Positions 8,759 to 18,182 are shown, counted from the first letter of the stretch. The stretch: DNA of 18,588 nucleotides from SZUA-186 sp041552135 (GCA_041552135.1 JBFELL010000038.1:1-18588), one strand, 5' to 3'. Numbers and translations are program-made. The notes: generated by a model not told the origin, from the letters alone.

Positions 8759-8764
8759 AGTTAG

Positions 8765-9241
8765 ATGCACATTCGCTACCATAGCTGTAACGGAATGACG
8801 CCAGCCGCCGACCGGCAGACTGGCTTCACAATCATCGAACTGCTGATCACGGTCGCCATCATCGGCATTCTGCTGAACGTGGCGATCGTGTCCTACCGCG
8901 ACTACCAGATACGAACACGCGTCTCGAGTGGCATCTCGCTGTCAGCCGGCGTGAAGACAGCGGTGGCCGATTACTTTTCAAACCACGCCAGGATGCCGTC
9001 AAACAACCCGGATGCCGGACTTCCGGCCGCGAGCACCATCAACAGTGAGTACGTCAACTCGATCGGGATCGGAACAACACCGGTTACCGGGACAATCACC
9101 ATTAGCTACCAGGACATCCCGGGCATCAGCTCAGGTGCCACCGCCCTTTTGCAACCTGCCGTGGCGCAAGCCGGTATAAAATGGACCTGTAAAAGCAGGA
9201 CGATCAGGGACAAGCATCTTCCATCATCCTGCCGGGGGTAA
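8765..9241 (+). CDS. type IVa pilin, paralogue 2 (PilA-like)
   Basis: Second prepilin, clearly homologous to the preceding one along its whole length (shared SY.DY..R...SSGI.L, G.GT.P.TGTITI.Y and IKW.C segments). The cleavage site is TG|FTIIELL with Glu5, followed by the N-terminal helix. The C-terminal disulfide loop again has 13 residues between the Cys (KWTC…SSC). It probably arose by tandem duplication. The leader is 20 residues from the ATG at 8765 or 10 from the ATG at 8795 (MTPAADRQTG). The gene has its own promoter-like element, so the two pilins can be transcribed separately. It could be a second major pilin, an antigenic or functional variant, or a minor component of the same pilus. 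Confidence 0.9.
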   Translation: MHIRYHSCNGMTPAADRQTGFTIIELLITVAIIGILLNVAIVSYRDYQIRTRVSSGISLSAGVKTAVADYFSNHARMPSNNPDAGLPAASTINSEYVNSIGIGTTPVTGTITISYQDIPGISSGATALLQPAVAQAGIKWTCKSRTIRDKHLPSSCRG

Positions 9242-9250
9242 GGCGCCCCC
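9234..9250. terminator. weak GC hairpin between convergent genes
   Basis: GGGGG and CCCCC with a seven-base loop overlap the stop codon of the second pilin and lie nine bases from the stop of the convergent hypothetical gene. No T run follows on either strand, so termination activity is uncertain. Confidence 0.25.
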
Positions 9251-9258
9251 AGTCGTAA

Positions 9259-9609
9259 TCAGCCCGTCATACCCGTGACGGTCATGAATGCCTTTGAAAG
9301 CTCGCCCCGACCGGTCTTGTCGAGCAACTGCTCGACAAGCTGCCCGATCTCCGCCAGCGGGCCGGTGAAATACACCATGCCAAGCTGCAGGGTCGCCACC
9401 AGGTCGGCCGCCGGGTTCTGTGCATTCGGGTGCCGCGGCCTGAGGAACACCATCCGGATCTCGCCGACCTCCGAGGGGATCTGTTCACAGCCGCCACCGG
9501 GCGCCACATAGTCGAAGAATTCATCGATGCTGTGCAGATGCACACTCTCTTCCTCGAACGTCTCGTCGCCGGCCCGGGCGGTAAACTCAACTGCCATAAT
9601 CGGTTCCAT
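9259..9609 (-). CDS. small acidic protein of unknown function
   Basis: A 116-residue protein not recognised from any family. It is rich in Glu and Asp, has no membrane segment or signal peptide, and is probably a cytosolic alpha/beta domain: strands such as IRMVFLRP and LQLGMVYFTG, and a C-terminal helix PLAEIGQLVEQLLDK. The ATG at 9609-9607 is preferred because GGAGG lies seven bases upstream; the TTG (9615) and GTG (9612) just before it are too close to that site. Another in-frame ATG is four codons later. An FNR/ANR-like box and a possible -10 are upstream, suggesting control by oxygen. Convergent with the pilin pair and transcribed toward it. Confidence 0.7.
   Translation of the reverse strand: MEPIMAVEFTARAGDETFEEESVHLHSIDEFFDYVAPGGGCEQIPSEVGEIRMVFLRPRHPNAQNPAADLVATLQLGMVYFTGPLAEIGQLVEQLLDKTGRGELSKAFMTVTGMTG
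9316..9339. repeat. perfect 10-bp inverted repeat inside the hypothetical gene
   Basis: CTTGTCGAGC and GCTCGACAAG with an AACT spacer. It encodes LVEQLLDK on the minus strand, so the palindrome may simply come from codon choice. It would form a stable hairpin in the mRNA. Confidence 0.35.
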
Positions 9610-9615
9610 CACCAA

Positions 9616-9925
9616 CCCTCCGCTGCATACTCTGCCCCGATACCGGCATTTTCACCCACCCCGGCGTGAAGGACTTGATCCTCGTCAAGCATCCGGAAGT
9701 TTCGGCTGCCTCAGCGGGCACCCGCCTCCATACCGGATACGGCCTGCGGCCTGATCTGACCCACGTTCCACACTATCACACTCAACCAGCACGCCGCAGG
9801 TCAGCCGCTGTTGGCTGGTCAACTGGCGCCGTAACCCGACAATCCGGGGATAATCCGTCGGCTTATGCCCTGCATGCTGACACGAGCTGACCTGACGGCT
9901 ACAGAGGCAAGCGGGTGGTACCGGG
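9616..9925. other. intergenic region between the hypothetical gene and the V-ATPase operon end
   Basis: About 310 bases with no convincing gene on either strand. The only feature supported here is the FNR-like box near 9675 with a possible -10 downstream. Short inverted repeats exist (for example CCGAC/GTCGG near 9840), but without a T run that would mark the end of the ATPase operon. Confidence 0.4.
9675..9688 (-). promoter_or_regulatory. FNR/ANR/Dnr-like binding site
   Basis: TTGAT-CCTC-GTCAA differs from the FNR half-site pair TTGAT-N4-ATCAA at one position and is embedded in a longer CTTGA/TCAAG dyad. On the minus strand a -10-like GAAAAT (9653-9648) lies about 30 bases past the box centre, which is the geometry of an FNR-activated class II promoter. 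Transcription would start near 9640, about 31 bases before the ATG of the hypothetical gene. Confidence 0.35.
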
Positions 9926-10537
9926 CTAGATACCGGCCTGGCGGCGTACCCGCACGGCGTCCTCGAATTCAAGCTCCTCGAGGTGCGTCGTCATCACCTT
10001 CAGGTTCTGCTCGATCTCCGGCAGGATGACGTTTTCCAGCGCCCGCGCACGGCGCTCGGTCAGGCGGTACTCGGTCAGCAGGCGGTGCAGGTTGCCTGAC
10101 ACGCCTGCCAGTTCGGAAGCCCGCATCAGCAGTTCACGGAACAGCGCCTGGCAGGCGCGCGCCTCTGGCGACGGGTTGGCGGGTGCCGCGCCGCTGTCGC
10201 CATCGCGCAGCTGCAGTCCGGTGTCGGCGAGCGAGACGCCCATGAAATTGCTGATGACCGTGTGAAAGCGTGCCTCCCCGATGTCATCCGCCGGGTAGAG
10301 TCCCAGCCCCTGCAGGCCATGCCGTGAAACGGCCCGCACCAGGGCGGTCACTGCCTGCTGGCGCAGTGCCTCGAAGTCGTGCTGCAGGCGATCGTGATCC
10401 TCGAGCTGGCGCAGCAGCTCGGCGGCCAGCAGCAGACGTTTCTCGTCGAGGAAGTCGTAGGCCTCGCTGACAACAACGCGCTCGGCCCCGAGTTCGAGTA
10501 TTGCCGAACGCGTGGGCGCCTGCTCCATGCGGCTCAT
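9926..10537 (-). CDS. ntpD: V/A-type ATPase subunit D (central stalk)
   Basis: Central rotor stalk subunit D, 203 residues, a long antiparallel coiled coil that turns inside the A3B3 head. The N-terminal helix (about 5-75) has the family's LLxxxxxxLDEKRxLL-type pattern, and the C-terminal helix has LTEYRLTERRARALENVILPEIEQNLKVM, a strong D hallmark. The middle part holds the variable loop. The ATG at 10537 overlaps the B stop by four bases (ATGA). An ATG three codons later is an alternative. It is the last gene of the operon, and no clear terminator follows. Confidence 0.95.
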   Translation of the reverse strand: MSRMEQAPTRSAILELGAERVVVSEAYDFLDEKRLLLAAELLRQLEDHDRLQHDFEALRQQAVTALVRAVSRHGLQGLGLYPADDIGEARFHTVISNFMGVSLADTGLQLRDGDSGAAPANPSPEARACQALFRELLMRASELAGVSGNLHRLLTEYRLTERRARALENVILPEIEQNLKVMTTHLEELEFEDAVRVRRQAGI

Positions 10538-11914
10538 ACCCCCACTCCGTCGGATTCAATGTATTCGGCGATCTGCCGGTCGCTGAGACGATGCAGTTCC
10601 GTGACCGGCAGGCTGCGCAGCAGGCGCCAGCCCAGCGCCATGGTCTCCTCAAGCGTGCGTGCCCCCGGCTGGTGGACCAGTTCGCGCTCGAAGCGATGAC
10701 CGAAATCCAGAAACAGCCGGTCTGTCTTTGCCAGGCCCTCGCGTCCCACCACGCTGGCCAGCACCCGCATGTGTACGGCCCGCGCATAGGCGGCATACAG
10801 CTGGTTGGCGAGGTCGGGGTGGTCGGCGTGCGTGAAGCCCTCGCCGGTGCCGTCCTTCATGAGACGCGACAGCGATGGCAGGACGTTGACCGGCGGATAG
10901 ACACCGGTGAGATCCAGTTCCCGATCCAGCACGATCTGGCCCTCCGTGATGTAACCGGTGAGGTCGGGAATCGGGTGGGTGATATCGTCCGACGGCATGC
11001 TCAGGATCGGCAGCTGGGTCAGCGATCCGGGCTGCCACCGTATGCCGCCGGCGCGCTCGTACAGCGCGGCCAGGTCGGAATACATGTACCCCGGGAAGCC
11101 CTTGCGGCTCGGCACCTCGCCGTGACTGGCCGAGACCTCGCGCAGTGCCTCGCAGTAATTGGTCATGTCGGTCATTACCACCAGCACATGCTTGCCCTCG
11201 TCGAAGGCCAGGTGCTCGGCCGCCGTCAGGGCATAGCGCGGCGTCAGCAGGCGCTGGGTGCTGGAGTCGGACGCCAGGTTCAGGAACAGGACCGTGTGCT
11301 CGAGCACTCCACTGTCTTCCATCTCGCGCCGGAAGTGCTCGGCCGTGTCGTAGGGCACGCCAATGGCAACGAACACCAGGGCGAATTCGCCGGCCGCCTG
11401 GTCACGCAGCCGCGCCTGGCGCGCCACCTGGATGGCCAGCTGGTCGTGCGGCAGGCCGGCGCCGGAGAAGATCGGCAGCTTCTGGCCGCGCACCAGGCTG
11501 TTCATGAGGTCGATGGTGGAGATGCCGGTCTCGATAAAATCGGTCGGCAACGCGCGGGCCGCCGGATTGATGGACCTTCCGTCGATGCGTCGCCGGGCAG
11601 CGGACGCCACGGGCGGACCGCCGTCGATTGCCCGCCCGACACCATCAAAAATACGACCGAGCAGGCCCGGTCCCACGGCAAAGGTCAGCGCCTCGCCGCG
11701 AAACCGCACCCGCGTGTTGCCCAGGTCAAGGCCGGCGGTGGACTCCAGCACCTCCACGGTCAGCATCTCATCATCGAGGGCCGCGATGCGACCGAGCCGG
11801 AGCTGGCCATCACCGCCGATGACCTCGACCGCCTCGTTCAGCCCGACATTGACGGTCCGGCGCAGAAACAGCAGCGGTCCCTCGAGGCGTGTTGATACCC
11901 CGTCAGCAAAGATA

Positions 11915-11925
<11 letters not shown>
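10534..11925 (-). CDS. ntpB: V/A-type ATPase subunit B (non-catalytic nucleotide-binding)
   Basis: Regulatory B subunit of the V1 head, 463 residues, normal size. As expected for B it lacks a true P-loop: the equivalent place reads PIFSGAGLPHDQLA. Other hallmarks are ISTIDLMNSLVRGQKLPIFSG, FLNLASDSSTQRLLTPRYAL and the segment from TDMTNYCEALREVS to RKGFPGYMYSDLA. The frame is open further upstream, but that extra part is Arg/Ser-rich shadow sequence of subunit A. The ATG at 11925 has GGGAGG upstream and overlaps the A stop by 11 bases. Translation of A and B is probably coupled. Confidence 0.96.
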
Positions 11926-13683
<1,758 letters not shown>

Positions 13684-13687
<4 letters not shown>

Positions 13688-14319
13688 GCATCCTCTCCCG
13701 GCTGGCGCTCGCACATTGCCAGCAACTGCGCCGCGATATCGGTGCCGTCGTGCATCAGGCCATCCACACTGCCGTCGACACAGGCGCCGGGCGAGCAGAT
13801 GCGCAGGCCTGCCTCGAGCCGCTCGTCGGGCTCGAACCGGGGCGTCTCGCCGCACAATCTCTCGACCTGGCCGGCAAGGGATGCGCGCTCATCGTCAGGC
13901 CAGCCGGTGGGATGCTGGATCGTCCAGGTCTTCGCGAGCAGGGTGTCGGCCGCCTGCCTGATCAATCCGGCAGCCCACTGTTTCCGGCCCCCGGCATCCT
14001 GCCAGCGCACCACCAGTTCCGCGCGCAGGGCATCACAGGCCTTGACGAGCAACGCCTGGTCATCGGCCTGGCGCAGCTGGCGACGACGCGTCTGACGCTG
14101 CGCCTCGGCAGAGACCAGCTGCCGGCTGATCTGCTCGCGGATGCGCACGACCTCGCGATGCAGGCGTTCACGTTCCTCGCGCCATGCGCTCGCAACGATC
14201 TCGCGGGCCTGGCGCTTAGCCGAATCCAGACGCTCGGCACACTCACGGTCACGACGCTGCTCGACCACCTCCAGCAGGCGCCTGACCTTGGCATCGAGGA
14301 TACTCCCGGGAATGCTCAT
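13684..14319 (-). CDS. ntpE: V/A-type ATPase subunit E (peripheral stalk)
   Basis: Peripheral stalk subunit E, 211 residues. Residues about 10-95 are an Arg/Glu/Gln-rich helix that would form the coiled coil with the G/H-like subunit. The C-terminal part (about 100-205) is the globular domain that binds the top of subunit B. It is sequence-divergent, and the assignment rests on this architecture and on the position directly before A. The ATG start overlaps the F stop by four bases, and the stop overlaps the A start by four. Confidence 0.85.
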
Positions 14320-14612
14320 TCGAGCACCCCGAGCTGCTTGCGGAGCCGCTGCGCCATGTCGGGCAGGGGCGCCTGGCCGCGGATATCCGGCACCACGATG
14401 ACCGCCGGTTCGACACGCGAGAGCAGCCCATCGAGCAGCTGCTGCGGTATCCGGCTGGCGAGGTCCGAGCCCAGCAGCACCAGCGGCGCCTCACTGCAGG
14501 CCGCTTCGACCACCGCGATGGCCTCATCCGCTGCCGGCACCTGCACCCGCAGGCCGGCCAGCCGGTAACCGGCCGCACTCACCTCGTCGCCGATGAAGAC
14601 GGGAACATTCAC
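14316..14612 (-). CDS. V/A-type ATPase subunit F (central stalk)
   Basis: Small central stalk subunit F, 98 residues, typical length. It starts with the family pattern VFIGDEVSAAGYRLAGLRV and has a CheY-like alternating alpha/beta layout (PLVLLGSDLA, PAVIVVPDIRG). In this family F binds D and the rotor. The gene starts 13 bases after the c-subunit stop and overlaps the E start by four bases. Confidence 0.88.
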   Translation of the reverse strand: MNVPVFIGDEVSAAGYRLAGLRVQVPAADEAIAVVEAACSEAPLVLLGSDLASRIPQQLLDGLLSRVEPAVIVVPDIRGQAPLPDMAQRLRKQLGVLE

Positions 14613-14625
14613 GGGTCTGCAGCCG

Positions 14626-14982
14626 CTACACGATCTGGTTCAGGATGAGGATCGAGATAATGAGACCGTAGATCGCGATACCCTCCGCCAGGCCGACCAT
14701 GATCAGCGTCCGCCCCAGGATCTCGGGTTTTTCGGCAATCGCGCCGATCGCGGCGCTGCCGACACTGCCAACGGCAATGCCCGCGCCCAGCGATGACAGC
14801 CCGGTGGCGAGGGCGGCGGCGAGAAAGCCCCACTGGATGGCCCCCTCCGGCACGGCGCGGCCGGCGCTGCCCGCGGTATCGGCGGCCAGCGCCGGCATCC
14901 ACATCAGCATGAAGGTGGCCGCGATACCGGCACCGCCGGCGACGGCCATCAGGACGATGATGCCTTTCAGACGTTTTTGCAT
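14626..14982 (-). CDS. ntpK: V/A-type ATPase c (K) proteolipid subunit
   Basis: Membrane rotor ring subunit, 118 residues with one helical hairpin of two helices (about 50-82 and 88-116), like F-type c rather than the double hairpin of eukaryotic V-type. The ion-carrying carboxylate is Glu100 in GLAEGIAIYG. Residues 8-33 form an extra hydrophobic stretch ending in ALA-ADT, which looks like a cleavable signal sequence. Helix 1 reads LGAGIAVGSVG with no Gln, and the residue after Glu100 is Gly rather than Ser/Thr; Tyr105 is present. Missing Gln and Ser/Thr argues for H+ rather than Na+ binding (inference from known Na+ c-rings). It lies four bases after subunit I. Confidence 0.93.
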   Translation of the reverse strand: MQKRLKGIIVLMAVAGGAGIAATFMLMWMPALAADTAGSAGRAVPEGAIQWGFLAAALATGLSSLGAGIAVGSVGSAAIGAIAEKPEILGRTLIMVGLAEGIAIYGLIISILILNQIV

Positions 14983-14986
14983 GTAG

Positions 14987-16819
14987 CTACTCCCTCAGAT
15001 CCACGGTCTCCTCCGGCGCCGACAGTGGCCGGAACATGCGTCCGCTGCCGCGCAGGAAACGGATAAAAAACTCGAACAGCACCAGGCGGGTGGTCTGAAT
15101 GGTAACCACCAGGCCCTCCAGCAGGATCACGATGACATTGCCCAGCAGCATGATCAGGAAGCCGGCAACGACATTCTGCGTTGCCCCCGCCATAATGACA
15201 AATGCCAGCGACAGGCCGCCGTGTGCCAGCGCGAAGGCGCCGACACGGACAAAGGAGATCGTGTTGATCAGCAGCTGCATGATGCTCTCCAGCAGCGTGC
15301 CCAGGGCAACGCCCAGCCTGGCAAGGCGGCCGGACTGGACGCCGTGGAGACTGCCGGCCAGGTACCAGAACAGGCCCAGCACGGTGATTGCCAGGCTGGC
15401 TCTCAGGAACGGTGCCGCCAGCAGCGACAGGTACATGCACAGCACCGCGGCCTCGACCCGCAGCCAGTCACGGAACCCGCCGCGCCACCAGGCCTCGACG
15501 GCGTTCAACGACAGGCCCAGCAGCAGGATGAGCACACCGCCAGCCAGCGGCACCAGCATGACCGGCATCGGATCATCCAGCGGATGCAGCCACAGTGCCG
15601 GAATGATGTCCTCGTGGCCAAAGACACTGCCGAAGACTACGCCGAACAGCATCGCCGAGGCGCCGTTTGCCACCAGGATGCGCAGCAGCGGCCAGCGTGC
15701 CTGCAGCACCAGCCCGGTCAGCAGCAGCACCAGGCCATGGCCGATGTCGCCGAACATGTAGCCGAACATCAGCGGCACCAGCACCGCCACCAGCAGGCTG
15801 GGATCGGCTTCATCACCGGATGGCGTGCCGATCATACCGGCAAACAACTCGAACGGCCGCGCCCACCCCGGGTTTAGCAGCACCATCGGCGGCTGCACCC
15901 CGTGGGGCGCCGGCGGGTAACGCACAATGGCACTGACGCCGGCGCGGTCCAGCGCCTGCTGAATGGCCTCGCCGTCCCTATCGCTGGTCCAGCCGGTCAC
16001 CCAGGCAAAGTCCTCGGACACCGGCAGTTCCGTCACGTTGGTCAAAAACCACTCCAGCCGGCTGATGTCCGCCAGCGCTTCGGCCAGGTGGAAGGGTTCG
16101 GCAAGTGCCCTGATCTGATGCTGCAGGGCGTCGATTTCCCCGGCGATGCGTCCCTGCCGCTGGCGCACCTGCCCCCTGGCAACATCCTGTGTGCCATGCA
16201 GCCATGCCGGCAGCTGCAGCACGCGCCCCTTCTGCGCCGCGACCTCGAGGCGGAACGCCTCAATATCGGGCGGACGGCCGAGCGCCAGCAGAAAATCATG
16301 CACCGCCGAGTTGCATTTGCAGTACAGCAGGCCGGCCGGCAGCGAGGCCAGACGGTAGCCGGCCGGCAGCACGAACAGACGCACAGTGAGTGCCGGACCG
16401 GCCCGGGACAACAGGGAGTAATCCAGTGCCTCCCCAGTCTCGACACCGAGCATCTCTTCCAGCAGCTGCAGCTCGGATACCTCCGCCTGCAGCATCTCCA
16501 GATGCTGCACCAGCGGCTCGGCAGCCTCCGCCCAGTTGTCCAGCCGGACAAGGGCGCGGTCAAGCACACGGTCCGGCATACCCGGAACCGTCGCGGGCTG
16601 CAGCTCGCACGGCGGCCAGTACGGGTGATAACGGCGCGCAAGGCGGTTGTATTCCGCCAGGCCTTCCTGCAGATCGGACAGGCTGACGCGCGTGCGGGTC
16701 TCGCTGTGAGTCTCCAGCTCGACGCTGCCGGTACGCGCCAGCGTCTCGACCGACATCGTCAGTGATTCGCGCGCCGTCAGCAGCTCGAACCAGCGCGCAC
16801 TGGCCGGGCGCAGGCTCAA
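14987..16819 (-). CDS. ntpI: V/A-type ATPase subunit I (a-type membrane stator)
   Basis: Membrane stator subunit, 610 residues. The N-terminal cytoplasmic half (about 1-340) has helical arms that bind the peripheral stalks. The C-terminal half is membrane embedded and carries family motifs: PLMFGYMFGDIGHGLVLLL, FGSVFGHED, ISFVRVGAFALAHGGLSLAF, and LLEGLVVTIQTTRLVLFEFF with Arg578, the candidate essential Arg facing the c-ring carboxylate. The start is TTG at 16819, sharing TTGA with the stop of the preceding gene; an in-frame ATG 21 codons later is possible but would remove conserved N-terminal sequence. Confidence 0.94.
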   Translation of the reverse strand: MSLRPASARWFELLTARESLTMSVETLARTGSVELETHSETRTRVSLSDLQEGLAEYNRLARRYHPYWPPCELQPATVPGMPDRVLDRALVRLDNWAEAAEPLVQHLEMLQAEVSELQLLEEMLGVETGEALDYSLLSRAGPALTVRLFVLPAGYRLASLPAGLLYCKCNSAVHDFLLALGRPPDIEAFRLEVAAQKGRVLQLPAWLHGTQDVARGQVRQRQGRIAGEIDALQHQIRALAEPFHLAEALADISRLEWFLTNVTELPVSEDFAWVTGWTSDRDGEAIQQALDRAGVSAIVRYPPAPHGVQPPMVLLNPGWARPFELFAGMIGTPSGDEADPSLLVAVLVPLMFGYMFGDIGHGLVLLLTGLVLQARWPLLRILVANGASAMLFGVVFGSVFGHEDIIPALWLHPLDDPMPVMLVPLAGGVLILLLGLSLNAVEAWWRGGFRDWLRVEAAVLCMYLSLLAAPFLRASLAITVLGLFWYLAGSLHGVQSGRLARLGVALGTLLESIMQLLINTISFVRVGAFALAHGGLSLAFVIMAGATQNVVAGFLIMLLGNVIVILLEGLVVTIQTTRLVLFEFFIRFLRGSGRMFRPLSAPEETVDLRE

Positions 16820-17580
16820 GCGACCTGCTCCGGGCTGATCTGGAACAGCTTGCGGACCAGCAGTTCACCCCGCAGCCTGGCGAGATCGAGCGACGTCAGT
16901 GCAAGGTGCAGAAAGGCCGCTGCCGGCAGGAAACTGTAACGCCGGAAGGCGCTGACCAGACGTGCCTGCAGCGCATCGAGCTGCTCCTGGCCGTAACCCT
17001 GTGACTGCTGGGCGTGCATTTCATGACGCATCAGCCGGCAAAGCTCGTCCATGCCGTGCTTCTCCTGCGCCGCATTCGGCCAGAGTGCCTGCCAGTGCCT
17101 GAGCCAGGCATCCAGCAGCGGCGTGCCTGCCTGCCAGGCCTGCGCCAGTACCCGGCAGTCAGACTGCAGCATGGCGTCCAGCCGGTTGACGATATGCTCG
17201 CTGGCGAAGGCGCGCAACTTCGGGTCGTCGCGCAGCCATAAGGGTGCGGGCTCGCCGGCCAGCAGGTGGCGCAGGGCCGGCAGGTCCGTCAGGCGCCCCG
17301 CCCAGCGCACGGCCGGACGCCATGCCGTTGGCGCCCAGCCGGCGACCTCTTCGACGTGGCTCCGGAACTGCTGTCGCAGTGTCTGCTCGATCTCGCTGCT
17401 GTCCTGGCCGGGATGCAATGACATCACCCAGGGACGCAGCGCGGTTTGTTGCGCCAGCCGCAGGTAATTGGCGAAATCGGCCGAGCCCTGCAGACGCCGC
17501 CAGGCCGACTCGTCGATGCGTGCCCCGTGGTGCACCTGCAGGCGCACCTGCAGGTATGCGAATCTCGCCGTCGATGCCAT
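16816..17580 (-). CDS. probable V/A-type ATPase subunit C (d-like)
   Basis: A 254-residue helical soluble protein placed where the C subunit (AC39/d type) belongs. This subunit caps the c-ring and links it to the central stalk. Features seen are the opening MASTARFAYLQVRLQVHHG, Trp- and Leu-rich helices, and a C-terminal LTSLDLARLRGELLVRKLFQIS segment resembling the end of C subunits. Overall identity to known members looks low and the protein is shorter than many (about 320-350), so the call leans on context. No other gene in the operon could supply C. The stop overlaps the subunit I start by four bases. Confidence 0.7.
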   Translation of the reverse strand: MASTARFAYLQVRLQVHHGARIDESAWRRLQGSADFANYLRLAQQTALRPWVMSLHPGQDSSEIEQTLRQQFRSHVEEVAGWAPTAWRPAVRWAGRLTDLPALRHLLAGEPAPLWLRDDPKLRAFASEHIVNRLDAMLQSDCRVLAQAWQAGTPLLDAWLRHWQALWPNAAQEKHGMDELCRLMRHEMHAQQSQGYGQEQLDALQARLVSAFRRYSFLPAAAFLHLALTSLDLARLRGELLVRKLFQISPEQVA

Positions 17581-17601
17581 GCTGTTGAGGACCGCGACGC
17601 T

Positions 17602-17955
17602 TCAGTCGCCGTCCACCCCGCCCGTCAGCCCCGCCGCCAGAGCGGTCACGACATCGTCAACCAGGGCGGCGCGCCGGTCGTGTTCACGCTCACGCTCCGC
17701 CAGGTGCTCCTCGCGTTCTGCCTCCGCCAGCCGCTGCTGCAGCCGCTGGCGGGCCTGCTGGTTGATCAGCGTGATGCGCTCGTCGGTGCGTCTGGCAATC
17801 CGGCGCGCGCGCTGCCGGGCGGCCTGCAGTATGGCGTTGGCCTCGCGCTCGCTGTCATTTACGGCACGGGCCGCGGCCTGCTCCGCCTCCAGCACCCGGT
17901 TCATGGCCGCCTCGGCCGTATCCGCCGGTTGCTGCTCCAGTGTCTTGTCTGTCAT
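17602..17955 (-). CDS. V/A-type ATPase subunit G/H-like peripheral stalk protein
   Basis: A 117-residue, highly charged protein that is almost entirely one helix, rich in Ala, Arg, Glu and Gln (about 15-105), with no membrane segment. This fits the G/H peripheral stalk partner that makes a heterodimeric coiled coil with E, and it is first in the operon as in many bacterial V/A-type loci. The start is ATG at 17955, with only a weak ribosome site. A TTG 16 codons upstream is possible but would add non-helical residues. It lies 21 bases before subunit C. Confidence 0.75.
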   Translation of the reverse strand: MTDKTLEQQPADTAEAAMNRVLEAEQAAARAVNDSEREANAILQAARQRARRIARRTDERITLINQQARQRLQQRLAEAEREEHLAEREREHDRRAALVDDVVTALAAGLTGGVDGD

Positions 17956-18031
17956 GTGTCTCAATCCCGTTGCGTGCACCGGCAAAGACCGGCCGGCAAT
18001 CAAGGTAACCCTGTCTCACAGGGTATGCCAT
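17855..18031 (-). other. possible leader/upstream ORF overlapping the G/H-like gene
   Basis: An ORF of 58 codons begins at ATG 18031, nine bases after AGGAGG (18046-18041), with a GTG three bases earlier. This is the best ribosome site of the region. It runs out of frame into the G/H-like gene and ends 100 bases inside it. The N-terminal part (MAYPVRQGYLDCRPVFAG) is not recognised, and the rest is Gly/Arg-rich shadow-like sequence. It may couple ribosomes to the poorly served G/H-like start, or the site may be coincidental. Confidence 0.25.
18008..18024 (-). repeat. perfect 7-bp inverted repeat in the V-ATPase leader
   Basis: ACCCTGT and ACAGGGT flank a three-base spacer, between the strong ribosome site and the G/H-like start codon. 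It could fold in the leader mRNA or serve as an operator. No T run follows. Confidence 0.4.
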
Positions 18032-18046
18032 CACTATGACCCTCCT

Positions 18047-18075
18047 GTTATACACTGGTGAATCATTAATGAAAC
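18047..18075 (-). promoter_or_regulatory. possible promoter of the V/A-ATPase operon
   Basis: TATAAC (minus strand, 18052-18047) is a five of six -10 match. GTTTCA at 17 bases spacing is a three of six -35 match. Transcription would begin near 18040, close to the AGGAGG sequence. The two signals therefore compete: if this promoter is used, that ribosome site is largely absent from the mRNA. Confidence 0.3.
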
Positions 18076-18182
18076 AGACGTGAGTCACTTCAAACGGCAG
18101 CGATACCACATGCAATACGAACCACCGTTTGCCGGCAATGATATGTTATTTTGCGCTATCCGATACCCCTACAGGATCTGCC

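Noticed and set aside
10501..11895. Long plus-strand frame opposite ATPase subunit B
   Set aside because: Antisense to a well-recognised gene, with His/Gln/Arg-rich shadow composition.
13688..13855. N-terminal extension of subunit A
   Set aside because: Shadow of subunit E; the ATG at 13687 overlaps the E stop as ATGA and gives the normal family start.
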